Positions 1-5,455 of a stretch of DNA of 6,722 nt are shown here, in pieces. Position numbers and translations under genes: made by a program. Below the pieces are notes generated by a model. It saw only the letters and a program-made list of their open reading frames with translations, was not told where the DNA came from and did no database searches. The first letter of the stretch is position 1; each line of letters begins with the position of its first letter. The DNA is taken from positions 1 through 6,722 of the forward strand of contig DGNT01000140.1 of assembly GCA_002389055.1 (NCBI GenBank), read 5' to 3'. The DNA is from Alcanivorax sp. UBA4485. Its GTDB lineage: Bacteria; Pseudomonadota; Gammaproteobacteria; Pseudomonadales; Alcanivoracaceae.

Positions 1-112
1 AATACAGGAAGATCACCGAGACCCCGCCGAGCACGAAGGCCAGCGGCAGGCCGAGCACCAGGAAGAACAGCAGCGAGCCGAAAAACAGCAGGGTAATCAT
101 TTCGATGCTCAT
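1..112 (-). CDS. dctM: TRAP transporter large permease DctM (N-terminus only, cut by window edge)
   Basis: Only the first 37 codons are present; the rest lies beyond base 1. The peptide starts MSIEMITLLFFGSLLFFLVL and continues with GLPLAFVLGG, which is the usual start of the large TRAP membrane subunit: a short polar N-terminus, a hydrophobic helix, then a G-(L/V/I)-P-(L/V)-(A/G) turn. In the family this subunit has about 12 transmembrane helices and forms the sodium-coupled transport channel in the inner membrane, working with DctQ and the binding protein DctP. Its ATG (110-112) overlaps the dctQ stop codon as ATGA (109-112), which implies translational coupling. The assignment rests on the N-terminal sequence plus its position directly after dctQ. 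Confidence 0.9.
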   Translation of the reverse strand, partial: MSIEMITLLFFGSLLFFLVLGLPLAFVLGGVSVIFLY

Positions 113-696
113 CGGTGCTGCTCCTTCACATCGGCTTCGATGTTGTCGGCGACACCTTCACCGTCGTCGAGACCGTCTTTCAATACGTCGGCGTACCGCG
201 GGTTGATGGCCACGGCGATGTCACGCAGCAGCTTCACGGTGCCCTGCAGCAACACCAGCGTCACCGCCAGCGGGATAAAGGCTTTCACCGGCCATACCGG
301 CGGGTTCCAGGCGGAATAGGTGGTTTCCTGGCCCTGGAAGGATTCCCAGGCCATGGACGTACCGAAATACAAAAACGCGAGAATAAAAATGTAGAACACC
401 ACGGAGGTGAACACATCGATCACCGCCTGAACGCGCGGTGAAAAATGGGAATACAACAGGTCCACGTTGACGTGACCCCGGTGCGCCATCACATAACCGC
501 CCGCCATGATCGAATAGATGGCGAACAGGAACTGGGCGAACTCGGTGGTCCAGACCGTGGGGGCGTCAAACAGGTAACGGCAAATGACCTCGAACAGAAG
601 CAAAGCAGTCATGGCGAAGATCAGATGGGCGATCCAGCGGCCAAGAAAGTCGTTCAGGCGGGTCACCCCGTTTATCAGCGTCTGCAGGAAGGACAT
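109..696 (-). CDS. dctQ: TRAP transporter small permease DctQ
   Basis: This is the small integral membrane subunit of a TRAP transporter, which pairs with DctM in the inner membrane. The 195-residue protein has four hydrophobic segments at about residues 21-43, 51-71, 90-112 and 136-157, the standard DctQ topology. Family features are visible: E36-x3-RY (R40, Y41) at the end of helix 1, the acidic residue E52 starting helix 2, and HRGHVNVDLL after helix 2. The tail after residue 165 is strongly charged and rich in D and E, and is probably cytoplasmic. The start is supported by GGAGG at 701-705, 4 nt before the ATG. The gene follows dctP after a 76-nt gap holding a terminator-like hairpin, and overlaps dctM by 4 bp. 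The length is normal for the family. Confidence 0.93.
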   Translation of the reverse strand: MSFLQTLINGVTRLNDFLGRWIAHLIFAMTALLLFEVICRYLFDAPTVWTTEFAQFLFAIYSIMAGGYVMAHRGHVNVDLLYSHFSPRVQAVIDVFTSVVFYIFILAFLYFGTSMAWESFQGQETTYSAWNPPVWPVKAFIPLAVTLVLLQGTVKLLRDIAVAINPRYADVLKDGLDDGEGVADNIEADVKEQHR

Positions 697-700
697 GATT

Positions 701-705
701 CCTCC
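701..705 (-). promoter_or_regulatory. Ribosome binding site of dctQ
   Basis: The transcript reads GGAGG-AATC-ATG. The spacing of 4 nt is short, but the core is perfect. It lies downstream of the dctP-dctQ hairpin, so ribosomes can load on dctQ independently of dctP. Confidence 0.7.
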
Positions 706-729
706 GCGGGGGGCTCAATAGTCGGACAA

Positions 730-756
730 TAAAAGGGGGAGCCGCATGGCTCCCCC
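730..756 (-). terminator. Terminator-like hairpin between dctP and dctQ
   Basis: In the transcribed direction the sequence is GGGGGAGCC, loop ATGC, GGCTCCCCC, then TTTTATT. It is a perfect 9-bp GC-rich stem (735-743 with 748-756) with a 4-nt loop and a short T tract. The stem begins 17 nt after the dctP stop codon. The form is that of an intrinsic terminator. Since dctQM follow on the same strand with no obvious promoter of their own, it most likely gives partial termination and 3' end protection of dctP mRNA, so that binding protein is made in excess over the membrane subunits. That effect is inferred; the hairpin is seen directly. Confidence 0.8.
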
Positions 757-772
757 GGGGCGCTCTCGGGTG

Positions 773-1819
773 TTACAGGTAGCCGAGATCGGACAGGAAG
801 CCTTTCAGCTTCTCAACCACTTCGGCGGCCTTGTCGCTACGCTTGGCTTCCTCGTCCCACATTTTCTGGGCGGTTTTAGCCAGCTTGTCTTGCACGTCCT
901 GGGGCATGGTGTTGATCTGCACGTCCTGCTCGGCCATTACCTTGGCCAGCGTGATGCGCTCTTTGTAGAGGTATTCGCTGGTGCGAATCCAGAACTGTTC
1001 GTTGAGCGAATCCTTGACGATCTTGGCCATGCCTTCGGGCAGCTTGTCCAGCGCCTTCTGGCTAACGATGAAGGCGTCGGTACCGGCGATGTTCAGAGCC
1101 GGCTGTACGTGGTACTTGGCCACTTCGTAGAGACCCATGCTGGCGGCACCCTGGGCGGCGCCCCAGTGCGCACCGTCAACCACGCCGCTGGACAGCGCCT
1201 GATACAGCTCGCCGCCCGGGATGTAGGTGCCCGCCGCGCCGGCTTCACTGAGGAACTTCTGCAGCGCGCCGGAAGAACGGATCTTCAGGGAAGTGAAATC
1301 ATCCCAGCTTTCGATCGGCTTCTTCACCACCATTTCGGTGGGGTACACCTTGTCGGTGGAGTAGTAGACGTTGTGCTTGGCCGCTTCCTCACGAAGCATG
1401 TCTTCAAAGCCCATGTTCTTGTGGAAGTAAGCCGCTTCCCAGACGTTGCGGAACGCGAACGGCAGGCCCGAGGCGATACCGGCCAGGCTCATCTTGTCCT
1501 GGGCATACGCCGGGGAGATGGTGCCCATCTGAATCACGCCACGGCTGACCGCGTTAAAGGTCTCCTGGGCCTTGAACAGAGCGCCGGCTTCGTAAAGCTC
1601 GAGCTCCAGTTTGCCGTCGGTGCGCTCCTCGAGCACGCGCTTGATGCGCTTGAGGCTGTCCTCGTAGGAGCTGCTGGAACCGGGCCAGTGCGACTGCACT
1701 TTCCAGGTGATGGTGTCCTCCGCGGCCTGGGCCAGGGGAGAGAAGACCGTGGCTGTCGCGAAAGCCAGAGCCGAACCGCCGATCATCAATTGCTTGCGGA
1801 ATACGCTGAGCAGAGTCAT
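773..1819 (-). CDS. dctP: TRAP transporter periplasmic solute-binding protein DctP
   Basis: This is the extracytoplasmic receptor that captures the substrate, probably a carboxylate, and delivers it to DctQM. The 348-residue precursor has a Sec signal peptide: basic R8-K9, a hydrophobic stretch at about 11-29, and a likely cleavage after AQA (30-32). The mature part shows DctP-family hallmarks: W-x-(V/M)-x-(S/T)-xW near its start, a GxMGTISPAY-like segment (about 96-105), the LKIRSSG segment with R181 as the conserved arginine that clamps the substrate carboxylate, and PGGELYQALSSGVVDGAHW (201-219). The GGE(L/I)YQAL-VDGA-x-W pattern is closer to the keto-acid/lactate receptor branch (TakP and relatives) than to classical C4-dicarboxylate DctP, but substrate cannot be assigned. 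H218 stands where many relatives have an acidic residue. AGGAG at 1826-1830 supports the ATG. The gene is the first of dctPQM and lies 166 nt after the amidase. Confidence 0.93.
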   Translation of the reverse strand: MTLLSVFRKQLMIGGSALAFATATVFSPLAQAAEDTITWKVQSHWPGSSSSYEDSLKRIKRVLEERTDGKLELELYEAGALFKAQETFNAVSRGVIQMGTISPAYAQDKMSLAGIASGLPFAFRNVWEAAYFHKNMGFEDMLREEAAKHNVYYSTDKVYPTEMVVKKPIESWDDFTSLKIRSSGALQKFLSEAGAAGTYIPGGELYQALSSGVVDGAHWGAAQGAASMGLYEVAKYHVQPALNIAGTDAFIVSQKALDKLPEGMAKIVKDSLNEQFWIRTSEYLYKERITLAKVMAEQDVQINTMPQDVQDKLAKTAQKMWDEEAKRSDKAAEVVEKLKGFLSDLGYL

Positions 1820-1825
1820 GGAAAA

Positions 1826-1842
1826 CTCCTGTTGTTGTTGTG
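1826..1842 (-). promoter_or_regulatory. dctP ribosome binding site with CAA-repeat leader (possible Hfq/Crc or sRNA target)
   Basis: The dctP leader reads CACAACAACAACAGGAG, then 6 nt to the ATG. AGGAG (1826-1830) is the Shine-Dalgarno core. Directly upstream, 1831-1842 holds an uninterrupted CAA repeat that contains AACAACAA. This exactly fits the AANAANAA catabolite-activity motif bound by Hfq with Crc in Pseudomonas, and also resembles the CA-rich sites that GcvB sRNA uses in mRNAs of periplasmic binding proteins in enterobacteria. CA-rich leaders can also simply enhance translation. The repeat is seen; the regulator is inferred. Confidence 0.5.
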
Positions 1843-1857
1843 CTGCTTATCTCACAA

Positions 1858-1887
1858 ATTCCGCATGGTTATTTCGCATAGCGGAAT
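1858..1887. promoter_or_regulatory. Candidate operator upstream of dctP (palindrome plus extra half-site)
   Basis: An imperfect 15-bp palindrome, TTTCGCATAGCGGAA (1872-1886), has 6-bp arms with one mismatch around ATA. A third related half-site, TTCCGCATGG (1859-1868), lies just beside it in direct orientation to TTTCGCATAG. The outer ATTCCGC (1858-1864) and GCGGAAT (1881-1887) also form a perfect 7-bp inverted repeat. The cluster lies 39-68 nt upstream of the dctP ATG, where a transcription factor would act. TTCCGC-ATA-GCGGAA resembles sites of IclR-type regulators, which often control carboxylate uptake genes, but the regulator is not in the window. No convincing -35/-10 pair could be placed. 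Confidence 0.45.
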
Positions 1888-1985
1888 AGCGAGGGCGTAA
1901 AATGAAACCAGGATCTGAAATGTAGCACAGCTTTCCGCCGCACCACACCCTCAATTTCTCGCAAGGTATATTCAGTGTCACCCCT

Positions 1986-3452
1986 TCACGCCGGCGCCGC
2001 CAGCGGTGCCTGCGGCAGCGGCTCGACCAGGCTCTCCAGGGCGGCGGCGAACGCCAGCACCGTGCGGTCCTCCAGATAGGGCCCGATCACCTGCACCGCC
2101 AGGGGCCGGCCATCCTCGGTGAGGCCGATGGGCACCGTGGCGGCGGGCAGATAGACGGCACCCGCCAGCCCCACCCACACCAGGATATCCATGTAGGGCT
2201 GCTCCACCCCGTTCACGGTGAGGGTGCGCTGGTCCGGCCCCGGCGTGTGGCGATGGCTGAACGGCAGGGTCTGCACCACCGGGCACAGCATCACGTCGAA
2301 GTCCTGGAAGAAGCGCGCCCAGGCGGCGCGCATCACGCTGCGCTGCTCATGACTGCGCTGCCAGTCGGCGTGGGACTGGGTGGCGCCCCTGGCGAACAGG
2401 GTGCGGTAGCTGTGGTCGTCCGCCGGCGCCTGGCCGGCGGCCTCGCTCAGCTGGTCGTAGAGACCGCCGGGCAACCCTTCGCCCATGGTGCCGGTGAGCA
2501 GCCGGTAGTAGATATCGTGGGCCTCGCCCAGGGTCACGCCGTCGGGACGGGCGCCGGCGTCCACCGAGGTGCCCAGCTCCGCCAGTCGGGCGCTGAGACC
2601 TTCGAGGGCGTCGACGATGGGCCGGTCCACCGGGCAGCGCGGGTCGTCCAGCCAGGTGGCGACGCGGAAGTCCTTCAGCGCCCGGTGGCGGGCCGGCGGC
2701 AGCTCCAGGCGCCAGGCGGTGGCCTCCTCTTCGTCCGGGGCGGCGAGAATAGTGAGCGCTTGCTCCAGATCCGCTACATGACGGGCCAGCGGGCCGGCCA
2801 CGGACAGATCACGGCGCGCCAGGGCGCCGGGCGGGCCCGGCACATGGCCGCGGGTGGAGATCAGGCCGAAGCTCGGCTTCAGGCCGCAGACGCCGCAAAA
2901 CGCCGCCGGCGTGCGGATCGAGCCGCCGATGTCGCTGCCCAGCTCCAGCGGCGTGAAGCCGGCGGCCAGCGCCGCCGCCGCGCCACCGGAAGAACCGCCC
3001 GGCGTCAGGTCCGGGTTCCAGGGGTTGCGGGTGGTGCCGTAGATGTCGTTGTAGGTCTGCAGGTCCGAGGCGTAGGCGGGCACATTGGTCTTGCCGAAAA
3101 TCACCGCGCCGGCGTCCAGCAGCCGCTGCACCGCCACGCTGGTGCGCTCCGAGACATGATCGCGCAGCGCCTCGATGCCGGCGGTGGTGGGCCAGCCGGC
3201 GATTTCGTAGGTCTCCTTGACGGTCATCGGCACGCCGTGCAGCGCGCCCCAGTCCTCGCCCCGGGCCAGGGCGCGGTCCGCCTCGCGGGCGCGCTCACGG
3301 GCCTGCTCGAAGCGGCGCACCACCACCGCGTTGAGTGCGCCGTCGAGGCGCTCGATACGGTCTATAAAATGCTCCAGGGCGGCCTCGGCGGTGACCTCCC
3401 CGTCCTTGATGCGCCGGGCCAGAGCCGAGGCGCCGATACGGTGTAATTCCAT
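1986..3452 (-). CDS. Amidase-signature family hydrolase
   Basis: The protein is a cytoplasmic Ser-Ser-Lys amidohydrolase that would cleave a carboxamide to acid plus ammonia or amine. The 488-residue length is normal for the family. The triad is visible with canonical spacing: K79 in MTVKE, the cis-serine S154 in GGSSGG (152-157) and the nucleophile S178 in GSDIGGSIRTP (172-182). The 75 and 24 residue intervals equal those in mammalian fatty acid amide hydrolase (K142, S217, S241). The N-terminal helix and LHGVPMTVKE segment, CGLKPSFG (189-196) and the AGPLARHVADLE segment (219-230) are also typical. A GatA role is unlikely because no gatB or gatC is adjacent and the protein lacks GatA-specific context. 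The start has GGGAG (3458-3462) 5 nt upstream. It is transcribed towards dctP, 166 nt away, and is divergent from the glyoxalase gene. Substrate unknown. Confidence 0.93.
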   Translation of the reverse strand: MELHRIGASALARRIKDGEVTAEAALEHFIDRIERLDGALNAVVVRRFEQARERAREADRALARGEDWGALHGVPMTVKETYEIAGWPTTAGIEALRDHVSERTSVAVQRLLDAGAVIFGKTNVPAYASDLQTYNDIYGTTRNPWNPDLTPGGSSGGAAAALAAGFTPLELGSDIGGSIRTPAAFCGVCGLKPSFGLISTRGHVPGPPGALARRDLSVAGPLARHVADLEQALTILAAPDEEEATAWRLELPPARHRALKDFRVATWLDDPRCPVDRPIVDALEGLSARLAELGTSVDAGARPDGVTLGEAHDIYYRLLTGTMGEGLPGGLYDQLSEAAGQAPADDHSYRTLFARGATQSHADWQRSHEQRSVMRAAWARFFQDFDVMLCPVVQTLPFSHRHTPGPDQRTLTVNGVEQPYMDILVWVGLAGAVYLPAATVPIGLTEDGRPLAVQVIGPYLEDRTVLAFAAALESLVEPLPQAPLAAPA

Positions 3453-3643
3453 GTGCTCTCCCTTTGGGTACGCAGCGCACCACTATCATTATTTTGGAAT
3501 GTGATTTCGTTTTTAGAAGAGTCGGCGAAGGGCGGCAATCACTGGCGAAGCCCTCCAGCACCGTGACAGAATCCGCTTCCAATCGTGCACCCGCAATCGG
3601 CGGAGCACCATGCTTCCCGTCACAGCCGGCAAGGAGATCCCCT
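3453..3643. promoter_or_regulatory. Divergent intergenic region between amidase and glyoxalase genes
   Basis: This 191-nt region should hold promoters for both flanking genes. The amidase side, about 3480-3520, is clearly AT-rich against GC-rich surroundings. On the minus strand AATAAT (3488-3493) is one base off the sigma-70 -10 consensus, placed 35 nt before the amidase ATG, but the matching -35 is poor. On the plus strand GTGACA (3562-3567) is one base off the -35 consensus, without a good -10 at 16-18 nt. The glyoxalase ribosome binding site AAGGAG lies at 3631-3636. No clear operator palindrome was seen. Confidence 0.35.
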
Positions 3644-4066
3644 ATGAAATACCTGCACACCATGGTGCGCGTCAGCGATCTGGACGCGTCGTTGCGCTTT
3701 TATTGCGAAGGGCTGGGGCTGCAAGAGAACCGCCGCAAGGAGGTGCCCGGCGGGCGTTTCACGCTGGTGTTCCTGGCCGCCCCGGAGACCCCGGACGCGG
3801 AGTTGGAGCTGACCTGGAACTGGGATCCGGAAGAGGACATGGGCTCGGCGCGCAACTTCGGCCATCTGGCGTTCCGGGTGGACGACATCTACGCGCTCTG
3901 CGCGCACCTGCAGGACATGGGCTACACCATCAACCGGCCGCCCCGGGACGGCCACATGGCGTTCGTGCGCTCGCCGGATCTGATCTCCGTGGAGCTGCTG
4001 CAGAAAGGCGACGCCCTGCCCCCGCGGGAACCCTGGGCGTCGATGAAAAACACCGGCACCTGGTAG
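3644..4066 (+). CDS. gloA: Glyoxalase I-type VOC protein (lactoylglutathione lyase-like)
   Basis: This likely isomerises the methylglyoxal-glutathione hemithioacetal to S-lactoylglutathione in the cytoplasm. The 140-residue protein aligns well by eye with E. coli GloA: LHTMVRVSDLDASLRFY (4-20) matches LHTMLRVGDLQRSIDFY, and ELTWNW (55-60) matches ELTYNW. All four metal ligands are present: H5, E55, H74 (FGHLAFRVDD) and E117 (SVELL). The short length without an inserted loop is that of the compact, usually nickel-dependent class. The usual DPDGY segment is SPDLI here, and the C-terminus (PREPWASMKNTGTW) differs from E. coli, so another VOC substrate is possible. The ATG at 3644 is chosen because AAGGAG ends 7 nt upstream and the protein begins exactly like GloA. 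An in-frame ATG at 3464 would add 60 unlikely residues. The gene converges on the aminotransferase gene. Confidence 0.85.
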   Translation: MKYLHTMVRVSDLDASLRFYCEGLGLQENRRKEVPGGRFTLVFLAAPETPDAELELTWNWDPEEDMGSARNFGHLAFRVDDIYALCAHLQDMGYTINRPPRDGHMAFVRSPDLISVELLQKGDALPPREPWASMKNTGTW

Positions 4067-4079
4067 CCGGCGGCGCCGG
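4067..4079. terminator. Small hairpin filling the gap between convergent stop codons
   Basis: The 13 nt between the glyoxalase TAG and the aminotransferase TAA form CCGGC-GGC-GCCGG, a perfect 5-bp GC stem with a 3-nt loop that can form in transcripts from either direction. The tail on the plus strand is only TTATT and there is no T tract on the minus strand, so this would be at best a weak bidirectional terminator or a 3' end stabiliser. Confidence 0.35.
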
Positions 4080-5387
4080 TTATTGCGGTGTCGCCTCGCC
4101 CACTACCCAGGCGGCCATCTTTTCCACGGCGGTGACACAGCGGCCGCAATGGCGGCGCAGAAAGGCGTCGTCCAGGGGGCGATCGCGGGCTTCCCGCGCG
4201 GCGGCGGCCAGCGCCTGCTCGCCGTCGAAGTCGACGAACGCCAGCCGCAGGGTCAGCTCTTCCGCCGGCCGCCCGAAGGCTTCGCCGGGCAGCGTCGCCA
4301 CGCCGGTCTCTTCCAGCAGCCGCTCGCACAGCGTGCCGCTGTCGCGGATGCCACGACCGGCCAGCCGCGCCGCCAGCGGCGAGAAGTCGGGAAACAGATA
4401 AAACGCGCCGTCGGGCATCTCCAGCTCCACCCCGGCGTCACGCAGGGCCGCCACATGATGCCCGGCGAGCGCCGCCAGAATGCGGCGCGACTGGAACAGG
4501 TAGTCCTCCAGCTCGGTGCCGCCCTGGAAGGCGGTGATCGCCGCGTGCTGAATCGGCGCCGCCACCGAGGTGTAGGTTTCGCTGGCCACCGTGGCCATGG
4601 CCTGGCGCAACCAGTGCAGGTTGTCCGGAAAGGCGAATGTGCCCAGCCGCCAGCCGCCGGCGCCGCACCATTTACTCAGGCCACTGCTGACGATGGTGCC
4701 CTCCGGGTAGTAGCGGGAGATGGACTGGTGCGCGCCGTTATAGTCCAGCTCGCCGTAGATCTCGTCGCTGAGCAGAATCAGACGGTGGCGCCGGGCCACC
4801 TCGGCCAGCGCCCGCAATTCCTGTTCGTCGAAGCCGTAACCGTGGGGGTTGGCCGGCGAGTTGAGGATCACCAGACGCGGCCGCCCCGGATCCCGGGCAC
4901 ACAGAGCATCCAGGGCCTCGGCGGTGGGCTTCCAGTGGTTGGCGCGAGTGGTCGGCAGCCAGTGCACCTGGCGGCCGATGATGCGCGCCTGGGGGGCGTA
5001 GGACACCCAGCTCGGCGTGGGGATCACCAGGTCGCCGTAGTAGACCAGCTGCAGGATGAACATCAGCTCCTTGGAGCCGGGGCCGATCATGATGTTGTCC
5101 GGGGAAAACGACACGCCCTGCCAGCGCTGCCAGTAGCCGGCCACGGCCCGGCGCAGGGCCGGCAGCCCCAACACCGGCAGATAGTCCTTGGCGGCGGCGT
5201 GCTCGCGCAACGCACCGACCACCGAAGCCGGCACCGGAAACGGTGATTGCCCAAGGCCGAGCTTGAACACCGGGCGGCCCTGGGCGAGCAGTTCGTTGCT
5301 GAGTTCGTTGATGGCGAGGGTGGCGGACACCCCCAGGCCACGGACATTGAGATTGAGGTTAACGCTGGGATGGAACTCCGCGGTCAT
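4080..5387 (-). CDS. Class I/II PLP-dependent aminotransferase
   Basis: A fold-type I aminotransferase of the aspartate/aromatic aminotransferase superfamily, 435 residues, cytoplasmic. Visible PLP residues, counted from the chosen ATG: N180 in NSPANPHG, D208 and Y211 in SDEIYGELDY, the Schiff-base K239 in SSGLSKWCGAGGWRLG with R247 contacting the PLP phosphate, and R381 in LTLRLAFVDFDG as the usual substrate-carboxylate arginine. The amino donor and acceptor cannot be inferred. It is about 35-40 residues longer than typical relatives because of a C-terminal tail with HCGRC (C414 and C417). The ATG at 5385-5387 is chosen: AAGAAGG lies 8 nt upstream, while the longer reading from a TTG at 5415-5417 (10 more residues) lacks a ribosome binding site. 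It follows the ATP-grasp gene by 68 nt and is probably co-transcribed. A 10-bp inverted repeat overlaps its start codon. Confidence 0.92.
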   Translation of the reverse strand: MTAEFHPSVNLNLNVRGLGVSATLAINELSNELLAQGRPVFKLGLGQSPFPVPASVVGALREHAAAKDYLPVLGLPALRRAVAGYWQRWQGVSFSPDNIMIGPGSKELMFILQLVYYGDLVIPTPSWVSYAPQARIIGRQVHWLPTTRANHWKPTAEALDALCARDPGRPRLVILNSPANPHGYGFDEQELRALAEVARRHRLILLSDEIYGELDYNGAHQSISRYYPEGTIVSSGLSKWCGAGGWRLGTFAFPDNLHWLRQAMATVASETYTSVAAPIQHAAITAFQGGTELEDYLFQSRRILAALAGHHVAALRDAGVELEMPDGAFYLFPDFSPLAARLAGRGIRDSGTLCERLLEETGVATLPGEAFGRPAEELTLRLAFVDFDGEQALAAAAREARDRPLDDAFLRRHCGRCVTAVEKMAAWVVGEATPQ

Positions 5388-5428
5388 CGTCGGGGCCTTC
5401 TTAATGAAGAAATACAAACCCCGACGAT
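5386..5428 (-). promoter_or_regulatory. Hairpin covering the start of the aminotransferase gene
   Basis: A perfect 10-bp inverted repeat, ATCGTCGGGG (transcript 5428 to 5419) and CCCCGACGAT (5395 to 5386), has a 23-nt spacer. The downstream arm includes the first two bases of the ATG. Within the spacer a nested 5-bp stem, TTCTT-CATT-AAGAA (5398-5411), pairs most of the AAGAAGG ribosome binding site (5396-5402). If folded in mRNA, both the start codon and ribosome binding site are hidden, which suggests translational control or dependence on ribosomes arriving from the upstream gene. It might instead be a protein-binding site on DNA. Structure is seen, function inferred. Confidence 0.5.
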
Positions 5429-5430
5429 AC

Positions 5431-5455
5431 CGCCTTTAGGCGCGGATGAAACCGC
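5431..5455 (-). other. Two short tandem stem-loops after the ATP-grasp gene
   Basis: Right after the ATP-grasp stop codon the transcript reads GCGG-TTTCAT-CCGC (5455-5442), then CGCC-TAAA-GGCG (5442-5431). The two share base 5442. Each stem is only 4 bp and no T tract follows, so neither is a convincing terminator. They may protect the upstream message or take part in folding of the leader before the aminotransferase gene. Confidence 0.3.

Noticed and set aside
746..1900. Long plus-strand open frame opposite dctP
   Set aside because: It lies antisense to a gene with clear family motifs, its translation shows no recognisable domain, and open antisense frames are common in GC-rich DNA.
1888..1985. 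Sigma-70 or sigma-54 promoter upstream of dctP
   Set aside because: The best matches had poor spacing or at most four consensus bases, so no promoter position can be supported.
2247..3446. Long plus-strand open frame opposite the amidase
   Set aside because: The translation is rich in A, G, R, H and Q without domain structure, typical of a GC-rich antisense frame, whereas the minus strand encodes an intact amidase.
3526..3555. Inverted repeat AGGGC / GCCCT upstream of gloA
   Set aside because: Arms are only 5 bp with a long spacer, which is expected by chance in GC-rich sequence.
3464..3643. 60-residue N-terminal extension of the glyoxalase protein from an earlier ATG
   Set aside because: There is no ribosome binding site at 3464. 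The internal ATG at 3644 has a good AAGGAG and starts the protein exactly where GloA proteins start.
3610..4401. Plus-strand frame overlapping gloA and running past it
   Set aside because: It is in a different frame from gloA, is rich in R, A, P and S, and runs antisense into the aminotransferase gene.
4083..5246. Long plus-strand open frame opposite the aminotransferase
   Set aside because: It is antisense to a gene with a full set of PLP residues, its composition is low-complexity and it has no credible ribosome binding site.
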